From the NCBI RefSeq assembly GCF_049647105.1, contig NZ_JBARWZ010000027.1:20822-84821 (forward strand): a stretch of 64,000 bases of DNA, given 5' to 3'. Positions within the stretch are counted from its first letter, which is position 1, and each line of letters begins with the position of its first letter. Position numbers and translations under genes: made by a program. Shown here piece after piece: positions 1 through 6,500 of this stretch. The notes beneath the pieces are model-generated. The model did no database searches. It saw only the letters and a program-made list of their open reading frames with translations, and was not told the DNA's origin. This DNA is from Actinophytocola sp049647105. Its GTDB lineage: Bacteria; Actinomycetota; Actinomycetes; Mycobacteriales; Pseudonocardiaceae.

Positions 1-1
1 G

Positions 2-457
2 ACCTACGACGACGCGCTGATCCGCAACGACAACCCGGGATACTGGATCCAGGGCCGGTGGGTCGACACGAACCCGTCCAACGGCGGGATCATCACGGTC
101 AGCGGCTACAGCGACTCGCCGGTCGGTACGTACATGTGCAAGTCGGGTATCACGACGAAGTGGACCTGCGGCTACATCACCGGCAAGAACGAGACGGTGA
201 ACTACAGCCAGGGCGCGGTGTACGGCATGACCCGCCACTCGGCGTGCGTCGAACCGGGCGACTCGGGTGGCGCGAACGTGGCGGCACTGTCCTACTGGTC
301 GCCGGAGGGCGTCACCAGTGGCGCGCAGCTGTACTGGGACGGCAGCCGTTACCGCTGCGCGGCGGCGGTCGGTGCGGGGCAGAACGTCTCGTGGTACTTC
401 CCGATCGCCGACAGCCTGGCCTACTACGGCCCGGTGTACGGCGTGACCATGTGGTGA
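2..457 (+). CDS. Streptogrisin/alpha-lytic-type secreted serine protease, C-terminal part
   Basis: Open from the window edge, so only the last 151 residues are seen. The fragment has the S1 protease active-site motif EPGDSGG (serine codon at 263-265). It also has a preceding Cys-containing segment (CKSG..TTKWTCG) of the kind found in alpha-lytic protease and streptogrisins. The N-terminal TYDDALIRND may carry the catalytic Asp; the catalytic His would lie upstream, outside the window. Enzymes of this family are secreted with a pro-region and degrade extracellular protein. The stop lies one base from the stop of a convergent phosphoesterase remnant. A damaged copy of the active-site segment recurs at 1903-2075. 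The family call is secure; substrate preference cannot be read. Confidence 0.9.
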   Translation, partial: TYDDALIRNDNPGYWIQGRWVDTNPSNGGIITVSGYSDSPVGTYMCKSGITTKWTCGYITGKNETVNYSQGAVYGMTRHSACVEPGDSGGANVAALSYWSPEGVTSGAQLYWDGSRYRCAAAVGAGQNVSWYFPIADSLAYYGPVYGVTMW

Positions 458-458
458 C

Positions 459-695
459 TCAGTAACAGGCCACGGTCCCGGCAGCATGGCTGACCGGGAC
501 CGTGTGCGTTGCCACGTCGAGGTGGAGCAGGAACGACGTCGGCTCTGGAACGTAGTCCGGGATGGTTTCCTTGAGGGCGAGTCCACTTTGGAGGTAGGTG
601 CTCGGTGCGGTGGTCAGGATCGTGCCCGCGAACGCGGCGGTGACGTGACGGTGCACGTGTCCCGCGAGGACACGCGTGACGTCGTGCCGTGCGAT
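459..695 (-). pseudogene. Truncated calcineurin-like metallophosphoesterase (CpdA-type), C-terminal remnant
   Basis: About 78 residues on the minus strand read as the end of a cyclic-nucleotide phosphodiesterase-type metallophosphoesterase. They contain RVLAGHVHRH, the GHxH metal-binding motif of the last conserved block, and then a domain-end sequence running to a stop at 459. The frame stays open upstream to 926, but homology-like sequence stops near 695, just before the tRNA-Pro fragment at 723. The two N-terminal metal-binding blocks (DxH, GNHD) are absent. I read it as a gene cut by integration or deletion at the att site. The remnant lies tail to tail with the protease gene. Confidence 0.6.
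471..504. terminator. Hairpin after the protease gene
   Basis: Perfect 11-bp arms CACGGTCCCGG (471-481) and CCGGGACCGTG (494-504) with a 12-nt loop, 13 nt after the protease stop. There is no T-tract. The hairpin sits inside the tail of the antisense phosphoesterase remnant, so it may act for the plus-strand gene only. Confidence 0.5.
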
Positions 696-722
696 CACAG
701 GACCAGCGGACCTATCGCGACC

Positions 723-760
723 GTCGGGCCGACAGGATTTGAACCTGCGGCCCCTTGACC
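723..760 (-). other. 3' half of a tRNA-Pro(GGG) gene, likely att-site remnant
   Basis: On the minus strand this reads GGTCAAGGGG, then a T-arm (GCAGGTTCAAATCCTGT) and an acceptor end (CGGCCCGAC). It matches from memory the actinomycete tRNA-Pro(GGG) from the 3' side of the anticodon stem to the discriminator base. The bases upstream (GCCGAACAA) do not form a D-arm or the 5' anticodon stem, so no complete tRNA is present. A tRNA 3' half of this size is what site-specific integration of pSAM2-type elements leaves behind. It is an attL/attR-like scar, not a working tRNA gene. Confidence 0.7.
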
Positions 761-968
761 TTGTTCGGCCACGCGGCTGCCTGCGGCGCAATCCGCAAAG
801 CGCCTCTGACCTGGGCCGGAGCTTGCCGCAGGTTCTCGACGTTTGCCGGTGCGTGCCGGGGTCATATTGCACGAATGTTGCACGCGACCACTCCCCGGCC
901 TGGCCGCGTTCGATGCATGGCGACATCTATGGTCGTTTGCGGCAGGGGTAAACGGCGGTCTGTGCTAC
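761..968. other. Non-coding stretch between att scar and toxin gene
   Basis: I find no convincing gene. It holds a repeated TTGCAC word (ATTGCACGAATGTTGCACG near 867-886) and a GC-rich imperfect stem around 781-812. In actinomycete integrative elements the integrase gene normally abuts the att site; here none is left. Confidence 0.4.
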
Positions 969-1301
969 TTACGTCCCGATCCCGAGCGCCTGCTTCAGGG
1001 CGTCGTTCAGACTCAGCACAGTCCCCGGGGCGAGTGCTCCCAGGTACTGTGCCGCTTCCAGCTCGTCCTTGAAGAGTTCGACGATCTCGTCAGCTAGCGC
1101 ATACCCCACCAAGGGGTCGTCGTGACCCAACGGTACTGCGGTCGGGACGCGCGATTTGTCGGATGACGTGATCCTCGCCGCGAGTACGGAGTCAAGCAAG
1201 CGATTCCGTTGATTGTTGCTCACCACGACATACGGCTTAGGGCCGATGTTGCCGATGTCAACGCGGAAGACTTGCCCCCGAAGGGGTGTGGCTGCACTCA
1301 T
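969..1301 (-). CDS. MazF/PemK-type endoribonuclease toxin
   Basis: This 110-residue protein begins with the MazF-family signature: RGQVFRVDIGNIGPKPYVVVSNNQRN. That is the beta-barrel start G-x-V-x-x-V-D followed by a KPYVVVSNN segment. MazF toxins cleave mRNA and are neutralised by a cognate antitoxin that also represses the operon. The ATG overlaps the stop of the upstream antitoxin gene by 4 bp (ATGA, 1298-1301), so the two are translationally coupled. The length is normal for a MazF/PemK protein. The family call is confident; cleavage specificity is unknown. The operon sits beside a tRNA att scar, a usual place for stabilising modules of integrative elements. Confidence 0.85.
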   Translation of the reverse strand: MSAATPLRGQVFRVDIGNIGPKPYVVVSNNQRNRLLDSVLAARITSSDKSRVPTAVPLGHDDPLVGYALADEIVELFKDELEAAQYLGALAPGTVLSLNDALKQALGIGT

Positions 1302-1609
1302 TCAGCGAACCTAGCGCGCGCCTTCTTGACAGCGCGGTCGCGCAGGGCGCGGCGCTCTTGCTGCTCTTCGAGGCTTTGCTCGGCCAGCTTCGCGTAGCCG
1401 TCCTCCAGGGCCTTCTCTCGCAGAGCTGCAGCCCCGGCCCGAACCAGTGTCCGCAAGATGGCAGCGTCCGAAGCGTCTCGGACGTTCAGCCCGTGCTGGG
1501 CTGCCCACGCTTCAAGTGTCGCGTGCTCAGGGCGTGACGGGTCCGCAAAGACCTCAAGCGCCTGCTGGTCCGGGGCGTCAAGTGTCACAGAGATCCGTCG
1601 ACTGGCCAT
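1298..1609 (-). CDS. Cognate antitoxin of the MazF-type toxin (RHH-like N-terminus)
   Basis: This 103-residue protein starts MASRRISVTLD, which resembles the beta-strand of ribbon-helix-helix DNA-binding antitoxins. A charged, helical, Glu/Arg-rich C-terminal half follows (AEQSLEEQQERRALRDRAVKKARARF), as expected for a toxin-wrapping segment. I chose the ATG at 1607-1609; longer frames from 1651 would start inside the operator-like repeat at 1621-1661. It is upstream of the toxin gene and overlaps it by 4 bp, the standard antitoxin-first order. No close family name is recognised. The antitoxin role rests on position, overlap, size and the N-terminal motif. Confidence 0.75.
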   Translation of the reverse strand: MASRRISVTLDAPDQQALEVFADPSRPEHATLEAWAAQHGLNVRDASDAAILRTLVRAGAAALREKALEDGYAKLAEQSLEEQQERRALRDRAVKKARARFAE

Positions 1610-1620
1610 GCACCCACTAT

Positions 1621-1661
1621 GCATCACTAAGCGCATCACTTCAAGCGTCATTTAGTGATGC
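1621..1661. promoter_or_regulatory. Inverted repeat upstream of the toxin-antitoxin operon
   Basis: Perfect 10-bp arms GCATCACTAA (1621-1630) and TTAGTGATGC (1652-1661), with a third partial copy GCATCACTT at 1633-1641 between them. The block begins 12 bp upstream of the antitoxin ATG. It fits an autoregulatory operator for an RHH antitoxin-toxin complex. Confidence 0.6.
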
Positions 1662-1902
1662 ACTGCCCTCGCATGCGTTATGCGCACCAGGTACAGGGCG
1701 TTGACCTGGGAAAACGGTTCTCGCGACGGCGAAAGAAGGTATCTAGGAGCTGCATCACAGCTCGACGGCATCGACCCGGCGTTCCTGTGGAAGCTCAACG
1801 CCGAAGCTGACCGCCCCGACTGCACCCAGCCCGCCCACCACGCCGCCGCGCGCATCGTGGACCGGCAGACGACATTCTTCGCTCCCGCGAAGGAGGCCCG
1901 CT

Positions 1903-2075
1903 ACGGTGAACTACAGCCAGGGCGCGGTGTACGGCATGACCCGCCACTCGGCGTGCGTCGAACCGGGCGACTCGGGTGGCGCGAACGTGGCGGCACTGTC
2001 CTACTGGTCGCTGGTAGTGGTGCGCAGTTGTGCTGGGACGGCAGCCGTTACCGCTGCGCGGCGGCGGTCGGTGCG
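1903..2075 (+). pseudogene. Partial broken copy of the serine-protease active-site segment
   Basis: The first 108 bp (1903-2010) repeat 194-301 of the protease gene without a mismatch that I can see, including the EPGDSGG codons. A 10-bp deletion and several changes follow. The match then resumes to GGTGCG at 2075, corresponding to 376. The deletion breaks the frame, and no start or end of a protease is attached. The copy lies on the far side of the att scar and toxin-antitoxin operon from the original. This suggests a duplication tied to element insertion or imprecise excision. Confidence 0.85.
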
Positions 2076-2131
2076 TTGGCCTTGTCACGTCGGGCCTTCT
2101 CGGCCTTGGCGTCCTTCCACGAACGGGTCAT
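2048..2131 (-). pseudogene. 5' remnant of a small gene fused to the protease copy
   Basis: A good Shine-Dalgarno sequence (GAAGGAGGG) precedes an ATG at 2129-2131. The frame reads MTRSWKDAKAEKARRDKAN and then runs into the reverse strand of the protease copy at about 2076, stopping at 2048 after 27 residues. The first 19-20 residues look like a genuine gene start cut off at the junction. The intact protein cannot be identified; similar starts occur on small actinomycete HTH/antitoxin proteins, but this is weak. Confidence 0.4.
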
Positions 2132-2422
2132 TGCTCAGCCCTCCTTCTCGTTACCTTCGAGTCGCCCCAGGTGCTCGCCTTTAACGCTAACGCCCTGACC
2201 TGCGAAAGGCCGACGACACGTCGTCGAAGAGCCCCCGAGCTGATCGGGCTTGATCTCGACTGGTGCCGGACCTACTACGGCCTTGGGGCCATGGTCCAAC
2301 CGGGCGGCTCTGTGTGACTCGACGAGCAAGGCGAGTACCGGTACGAGCGACTGTCCGTCCACCCCGGACTCGACGACGTATACAGGCGTGTGGACATGGA
2401 AGAAGCCGGGGGCCTCGGAGTG

Positions 2423-2590
2423 TCAGCGATCGAACTGACCAGCCTTCACAGTCCGCAGGAGGTCACGGAACGCCGGGGTCGGTAGTTCGGGCCCGTCAGC
2501 CTGCTTGCTGTCTCGCAAAGCCGTCAGGTCTTGCCGAACCTCGACACAGTCCCCGCTGTCCCCGCTGAAGCTGGACCTACGCCAGTTCAT
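2423..2590 (-). CDS. DUF397 domain small protein
   Basis: A 55-residue ORF starting MNWRRSSFSGDSGDCVEVRQ and continuing through ALRDSKQADGPEL to a stop at 2423. The order W-R-K/R-S-S-F-S...C-V-E-V...V/LRDSK is the DUF397 signature. Such proteins are found almost only in actinomycetes, next to XRE/DUF5753 regulators, as in the bldB-like/abaA-associated sets affecting development and antibiotic production. It follows a second DUF397 gene (2669-2875) in the same direction. The function of the family is not established. Confidence 0.85.
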   Translation of the reverse strand: MNWRRSSFSGDSGDCVEVRQDLTALRDSKQADGPELPTPAFRDLLRTVKAGQFDR

Positions 2591-2668
2591 GATCACGCCT
2601 CCCCGCTATGAGTAGACCAGCGGTGATCACTACCCCGGATGGTGACGGCTGCGCGACCATCACCCGGC

Positions 2669-2875
2669 TTACGCCTCGACCTGGTTGGACTTCACTACGC
2701 CGATGAACGCCCGGAACGAGCTGTTCGCGAACACGAGCTGGCCGCCGTCCGGCTGCTTGCTGTCGCGGACAGCTCCCCACGTCTCGCCGTCCGTGGCCAG
2801 TTCGACACACGAGCCGTTGGCTTGGGTGATGGTGCTCTTTCGCCAGTTGGCTTGGGAGAGGCGGTCACTGATCAT
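2669..2875 (-). CDS. DUF397 domain small protein
   Basis: This 68-residue protein begins MISDRLSQANWRKSTITQANGSCVELA, with VRDSKQPDGGQL downstream, giving a full DUF397 domain. I chose the ATG at 2873-2875 because GAGGAGGGG lies 6-8 nt before it; the frame open upstream to 2971 has no such support. It directly follows the tail of a decayed XRE regulator (2899-3036), which is the usual gene order. The partner regulator is therefore missing locally, and the protein may respond to a paralogue elsewhere. Confidence 0.88.
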   Translation of the reverse strand: MISDRLSQANWRKSTITQANGSCVELATDGETWGAVRDSKQPDGGQLVFANSSFRAFIGVVKSNQVEA

Positions 2876-2898
2876 TAGGTAACCCCTCCTCGGGATCA

Positions 2899-3036
2899 TC
2901 ACGTCATGAGCTTGGCTTGAGCCTGGCGCATCATCGCGACGGACGTTTCCGCGTCCGCGGTCATGCCCCACACCCGATCATAGATGCGCTGGAAGCGGGC
3001 TACTTCGTCGCTGCGCTCATCTGGTGTCGGACGTGG
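2899..3036 (-). pseudogene. C-terminal tail of an XRE/DUF5753 regulator
   Basis: About 46 residues (PTPDERSDEVARFQRIYDRV, then WGMTADAETSVAMMRQAQ to the stop at 2899) match the way DUF5753 regulators end. That end is an E-V-x-x-F-x-x-I/L helix followed by an Ala/Ser-rich closing helix. The sequence sits immediately upstream of a DUF397 gene, where the full regulator normally lies. Upstream the frame runs into the end of the YdcF-like gene, so the HTH and sensor domains are gone. The call rests on motif memory plus context. Confidence 0.5.
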
Positions 3037-3040
3037 CTGT

Positions 3041-3706
3041 TCAGGCAGCCTCGGGGATGAGGTGAGCGGTGTAGCCCGCGGCCACAAGGCGTTCGTACGC
3101 GGCCTGCACCTCGTCCGGCATGTCCTGCGGGATGGCGTAGCCGCGTTCTGCGTGGAGCCGGATTCGCTGCGTGTCGCCCACCATCACGTTGATCATGCGC
3201 GGAATGTCGCCGATACCGGCCGCGTAGGTGTCCAGGTCTACCTGTTGGGACGTGCACACGACCTCGACCTCGGGCCAGAGCTTGCGGCAGGTCGCGTACG
3301 CGCGGCGCTCCTGATACGGGCGCGAGATGAGCATGACCGACTTCGGCGTGATGCCCTCGGCGCGCAACAGGTCGCGTGTCAGCGTCATGTTCTCGCCGGT
3401 GTTCCTGGCCTTGGACTCCACCCGGATCGCCTCGTCGGGCACGCCTTTCGCCAGCGCACGTTCCCGGTAGTGCACAGCCTCGCCACGTGGGAAGCGGTCG
3501 ATGGTCGTCGGCGCATTGGCACCGGTGAACACCATTAGCGAGAAGAGGCTCCGCTTGTACAGCTCGGCGGTCCGCACGGCGACACCGATGTCGTGGCTAC
3601 CGAGACCGACGCCGACATCCGTGTGCCGCAACTCGTGGCCCAGCCGGAGGTAGACCCACAAGATCTCCACGTCGTCGTGCACTGACGCAGGGATGACACC
3701 GGACAC
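3041..3706 (-). CDS. YdcF/SanA-like DUF218 family protein
   Basis: This 221-residue protein has the DUF218 pattern: an early LMVFTGANAP strand, RGEAVHYRERALAKGVPDEAI, ESKARNTGENMTLTRDLL and SVMLISRPYQERRAYATCRK. The conserved E-S-x-x-x-N-T-x-E-N segment is the family hallmark. E. coli YdcF binds S-adenosylmethionine, while SanA/ElyC relate to envelope integrity. No transmembrane segment is seen, so this is a soluble member. The GTG start at 3704-3706 follows GAGGAGGAA closely. It lies 10 nt after the stop of the GntR gene, so the two form one operon. Confidence 0.82.
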   Translation of the reverse strand: MSGVIPASVHDDVEILWVYLRLGHELRHTDVGVGLGSHDIGVAVRTAELYKRSLFSLMVFTGANAPTTIDRFPRGEAVHYRERALAKGVPDEAIRVESKARNTGENMTLTRDLLRAEGITPKSVMLISRPYQERRAYATCRKLWPEVEVVCTSQQVDLDTYAAGIGDIPRMINVMVGDTQRIRLHAERGYAIPQDMPDEVQAAYERLVAAGYTAHLIPEAA

Positions 3707-3716
3707 GGGTTCCTCC

Positions 3717-4481
3717 TCAGTCGGGAAGCTTGAAGCTGTACGACCATGAGAAGCGGCTCGCGGCATGGACACCCCGCGCGAACTCGGCCGGCACACCGTC
3801 GGCGGTGTAGGTCGTACGGTGCAGCTCCATGACTGGTTCCCCTGCGGGCAGCTCCAGTATTTTCAGCTCGTCCGGTGTGGGCATGCGGGCGGAAACCGTC
3901 TCGGTGATGTCCTCGGGCTCCAGGCCCTGCATGGTCAGGACGGCGAATCCGCCACCTGGCGTCGCCGTTCCCGGCTTTGGGTCGACGAGCGGCGTGCCCT
4001 CCACATGTTCGGGGCGGTAGTAGCTCGTTAGCGTGTGCGTCGGCACGCCTGCGTCTTTGATCAGACGGGCACGTTTGAAGACCGGAGAACCTTCCTCGAC
4101 ACCAAGCGCTTCGGCCACCTTGGCATCCGCCTCGACGCGGCTGACCTCGTTGGTCTGATCGCCACGCTTCCACGCTCGCCCGGATGCCTCGCGGTCAGCA
4201 GCGAACGCGACCAGCCCGAACTTCCACTTGCTCTTGGCGTAGCGCTCGATCCCGAGTCGCTTCATCGGCGGTCGTGCACGGACGACGGTGCCCTTACGCC
4301 GAACGGGTGTTACCAACCCCTCCGCCTCAAGGACACCAACCGCCTTGCGCACGGTGTTGACGTTGACACCGTGCTCGTCAGCGATCTCCTCCTGCTTGGG
4401 CAGCGTGCTACCGGTCGGAAAGGTCCCCGCCTGGATGGCGGTGCGGAGCGCCGAGGCCAGCTCGCGGTAGCCGATGCCCAT
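3717..4481 (-). CDS. GntR/HutC-family transcriptional regulator
   Basis: A 254-residue protein. The N-terminal winged helix at about residues 3-70 (YRELASALRTAIQAGTFPTG, LPKQEEIADEHGVNVNTVRK, VRRKGTVV) is typical of GntR. The C-terminal UTRA-type ligand domain has VFKRARLIKDAGVPTHTLTS and ending motifs in the HutC subfamily style. ATG 4479-4481 was chosen with GGGAGAGG upstream. It is the first gene of a two-gene operon with the YdcF-like gene. Three near-identical 15-bp repeats just upstream are its probable operators. KorSA-type GntR repressors control actinomycete integrative plasmids, so a link to the nearby att scar is possible but unproven. Confidence 0.88.
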   Translation of the reverse strand: MGIGYRELASALRTAIQAGTFPTGSTLPKQEEIADEHGVNVNTVRKAVGVLEAEGLVTPVRRKGTVVRARPPMKRLGIERYAKSKWKFGLVAFAADREASGRAWKRGDQTNEVSRVEADAKVAEALGVEEGSPVFKRARLIKDAGVPTHTLTSYYRPEHVEGTPLVDPKPGTATPGGGFAVLTMQGLEPEDITETVSARMPTPDELKILELPAGEPVMELHRTTYTADGVPAEFARGVHAASRFSWSYSFKLPD

Positions 4482-4511
4482 GTGGCCTCTCCCTTCCCTA
4501 GTCAACATCGG

Positions 4512-4610
4512 ATAACTCTATCTCTACTCGCCAAGGTGGCCATTGAACGTCGATAGAGATAGTTCTATTGACATGTGCTGAACGGAGGTGTCCTATAGGG
4601 ATAGTTCTAT
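4512..4610. promoter_or_regulatory. Three GntR-operator-like repeats
   Basis: ATAACTCTATCTCTA at 4512-4526 (reverse complement TAGAGATAGAGTTAT), TAGAGATAGTTCTAT at 4554-4568 and TAGGGATAGTTCTAT at 4596-4610. The last two start 42 bp apart, four helical turns, and a TTGACA word overlaps the middle site's end (4568-4573). The sites fill the gap between the GntR gene and the plus-strand gene at 4640. They fit autorepression and control of the divergent unit. Confidence 0.65.
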
Positions 4611-4639
4611 CAGCCCCGCCTGGAAGCCACTCCGCCGCG

Positions 4640-4962
4640 ATGGCTGTGGTCGCTGGTGGAAACCTGGCGTACGTCACGACGCGCAGCACCGCCATCGAGG
4701 ATGACGTGGAGTTCGGTGTCCACGCGTTCGGCCCGGACGCGGAGCAGCTCGCCAGGAAGTAGCAGAACAGCTTCGGATTTGGCAGCGAGAGCACCGCGGT
4801 GGACCCGGCCCGCAGTTCCGTGTCTACCCGATCGACACAGCGGATGACCAGATTCCCGACGGACGTGTCGTCGACAAGAAGCACAGCCGGATCACGATCT
4901 CCTGGCCCAATGCGGCAAACGCCTCGGCCGGTCAGGTGTTCCTGCACCAACACACCAAGTAA
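4640..4962 (+). pseudogene. Conserved-looking hypothetical gene with a frameshift
   Basis: From ATG 4640 the frame gives MAVVAGGNLAYVTTRSTAIE and on through GVHAFGPDAEQLARK to a stop at 4760-4762. The -1 frame then continues with QEVAEQLRIWQREHRGGPGP, QFRVYPIDTADDQIPDGRVV and DKKHSRITISWPNAAN to a stop at 4960-4962. The second part has normal codon use and protein-like composition, so the two parts belong to one gene of about 105 residues with a shift near 4750-4760. It may be a mutation, a sequencing error or programmed -1 frameshifting. The gene lies downstream of the GntR operator repeats and 14 bp before the TPR gene. The function is unknown. Confidence 0.5.
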
Positions 4963-4976
4963 GGAGAGTGATCCAC

Positions 4977-5654
4977 ATGTTGGAGGTCCTGCCTTCCGGC
5001 GGCGCCACAGCGTTGGCCGAGCGACCTGCCTCCTCGGGTGAGGATGAGTTCGCGCTCGACGTCCGGGTGGTCGTGGCCTACGCTTACAACCCGAAAACTG
5101 ATGCTGATAGCGGGCGCGATTACGCTGATGCCGCGTTGGCGATTGCCAAACGTGGTATACCGCCGGTTACTCACGGTTGGCTGTCCGCTGTCGCCTCCGA
5201 GATGTACGCCACAGGAAGAGACGAGCTGACGTGCCGACGACTGTTGGATAGTGCCGCCAGGCATCTGGAAGCGGCGGACGCAAGCGAGCCATGGGCTGGC
5301 ATCGGGGTTTTTAACGCCGAGAAACTGTCGGCCTATGTCGGCGGAGACTTGATGCGACTCGGCCGCTACTCGGAGGCTCAACAGCATCTGCACAACGCTT
5401 TGGACATGCTCGATGAGTCGTTGTTGAAGCATCGATGCACAGCATATGTCGACCTCGCGGAGGCATATGCGGCCAGCAACCAAGTGGACGAAGCGACAAG
5501 GCATGCCAAGAGTGCCCTGGAGATAGTTGGCGGTACGCGCCACGCCACGAGCCTCCAGCGAATCGAGAAGCTATACAGAAGTGTGCGCGCAATCGACCAA
5601 AATGCAGGCAGGCAACTCGGCGAGATGCTGATTGAAATAGGGGCTACTTGGTGA
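4977..5654 (+). CDS. TPR-repeat protein (regulator-like, without HTH)
   Basis: A 225-residue, mostly helical protein. It has TPR-type pairs, clearest at LSAYVGGDLMRLGRYSEAQQ (about residues 115-135) and AYVDLAEAYAASNQVDEATR (about 155-175). It resembles the C-terminal TPR half of actinomycete XRE-TPR regulators such as the one at 56888, but no helix-turn-helix precedes it. ATG 4977 is preferred over GTG 4968, which is only one base from the AAGGAG ribosome site. The stop overlaps the next start by 4 bp (GTGA at 5651), so it is coupled to the HAD gene. It is probably a protein-protein or peptide-sensing partner, but its role cannot be named. Confidence 0.7.
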   Translation: MLEVLPSGGATALAERPASSGEDEFALDVRVVVAYAYNPKTDADSGRDYADAALAIAKRGIPPVTHGWLSAVASEMYATGRDELTCRRLLDSAARHLEAADASEPWAGIGVFNAEKLSAYVGGDLMRLGRYSEAQQHLHNALDMLDESLLKHRCTAYVDLAEAYAASNQVDEATRHAKSALEIVGGTRHATSLQRIEKLYRSVRAIDQNAGRQLGEMLIEIGATW

Positions 5655-6268
5655 ATTACAAAGCGCTCATTGTTGACTTTGGCGGTGTGGTAACTACCCG
5701 ATTCCGGTCTGCTCTCAGTTCGTTCTGTGAGCGTGAAGGTCTCGACCCTCATCGCTTGCATTACGTTCTGCGCGAAGACCCGGCCGGTAAGGCTGCACTC
5801 TTCGAAGCCGAGGCGGGACGGATCACGCAACGGGAGTTCGAACGCCAACTAGGAAAACTGCTGGCGGTTTCCGACGTCGACTTGACTCAGCGTATCTGTG
5901 CAGACCTGCGCCCATGTGAATCCATGCTTGCCCTGGTTGCGCAGGCCAAGAATGCCGGAGTAAATACAGCGATGCTGTCGAATTCCTGGGGCACCGGTGG
6001 ATACGACATCTACACCGGATATGCCCTGCCCGAGTATTTCGATGTTGTCGTCGTGTCTGACAAGGTCGGTTACGCAAAGCCAGATCTGGAGATCTACAAG
6101 TTCGCCTTGGCTCAGTTGGGACTATCAGCAAATGAGTGCATCTTCGCTGATGACGTGCCGCGCAACTTGGCACCCGCCGCGACTCTCGGCATGACTACGG
6201 TGCTAGTGGACGAACCGGCCGACGCGGTGCGAGAAATCGCGCAGATGCTGGGCCTTGCCACGGTCTAG
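5651..6268 (+). CDS. HAD-superfamily hydrolase
   Basis: This 205-residue protein has HAD motifs in order: motif I LIVDFGGVV (nucleophile Asp; the second Asp is replaced by Gly, as in the DFGGV subgroup), motif II MLSNSWG, motif III Lys in GYAKPDLEIYK, and motif IV FADDVPRNL. These enzymes hydrolyse phosphate or related esters of small molecules. The missing second Asp of motif I occurs in epoxide-hydrolase-N-terminal-like and dehalogenase-like members and makes the reaction uncertain. GTG 5651 overlaps the TPR stop. The TPR-HAD pairing suggests a small signalling or metabolic unit. Confidence 0.85.
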   Translation: MNYKALIVDFGGVVTTRFRSALSSFCEREGLDPHRLHYVLREDPAGKAALFEAEAGRITQREFERQLGKLLAVSDVDLTQRICADLRPCESMLALVAQAKNAGVNTAMLSNSWGTGGYDIYTGYALPEYFDVVVVSDKVGYAKPDLEIYKFALAQLGLSANECIFADDVPRNLAPAATLGMTTVLVDEPADAVREIAQMLGLATV

Positions 6269-6302
6269 TCGTACCAACCAGGATGTACGCGATTCTTGAT
6301 AT

Positions 6303-6500
6303 CTATCGCCAGCCGTCACATCCAAAAGGTTCTATGGAATCGCCGACGCCCTCACGCACTCTCGCCTTGTGCCGCTCTGAACGTTCCAGCAATTCTTCGG
6401 CGGTGAGGCCGGCGACAGTGCACGGAACCTGATCTACGCGCGGCGACGCAGTTATTTCGCGGACAATATCCGTCCCGCTGGTGTCGGATCGATCGCTCAT
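6303..6500 (-). CDS. Small hypothetical protein
   Basis: A 65-residue hydrophilic protein starting MSDRSDTSGTDIVREITASP with a central helix (AGLTAEELLERSERHKARVR). I do not recognise it. Its ATG (6498-6500) overlaps the stop of the upstream zinc-ribbon-like gene in an ATGA arrangement, which supports the start and coupled translation. Confidence 0.5.
   Translation of the reverse strand: MSDRSDTSGTDIVREITASPRVDQVPCTVAGLTAEELLERSERHKARVREGVGDSIEPFGCDGWR

Noticed and set aside
723..800. Complete tRNA-Pro gene
   Set aside because: No D-arm or 5' anticodon/acceptor strands can be paired with the 3' half.
459..926. Full 155-codon minus-strand ORF as an intact gene
   Set aside because: Only the C-terminal half looks like a metallophosphoesterase; the upstream part runs through the tRNA-Pro fragment and non-coding DNA.
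1680..1902. Plus-strand reading (DGIDPAFLWKLNAEADRPDC region) as a gene
   Set aside because: No ribosome site or family motif, and it runs into the broken protease copy; may be a fragment of a lost gene.
2310..2485. Plus-strand frame giving DEQGEYRYERLSVHPGLDD
   Set aside because: Protein-like, but it overlaps the DUF397 gene antisense and has an in-frame stop directly before it and no start.
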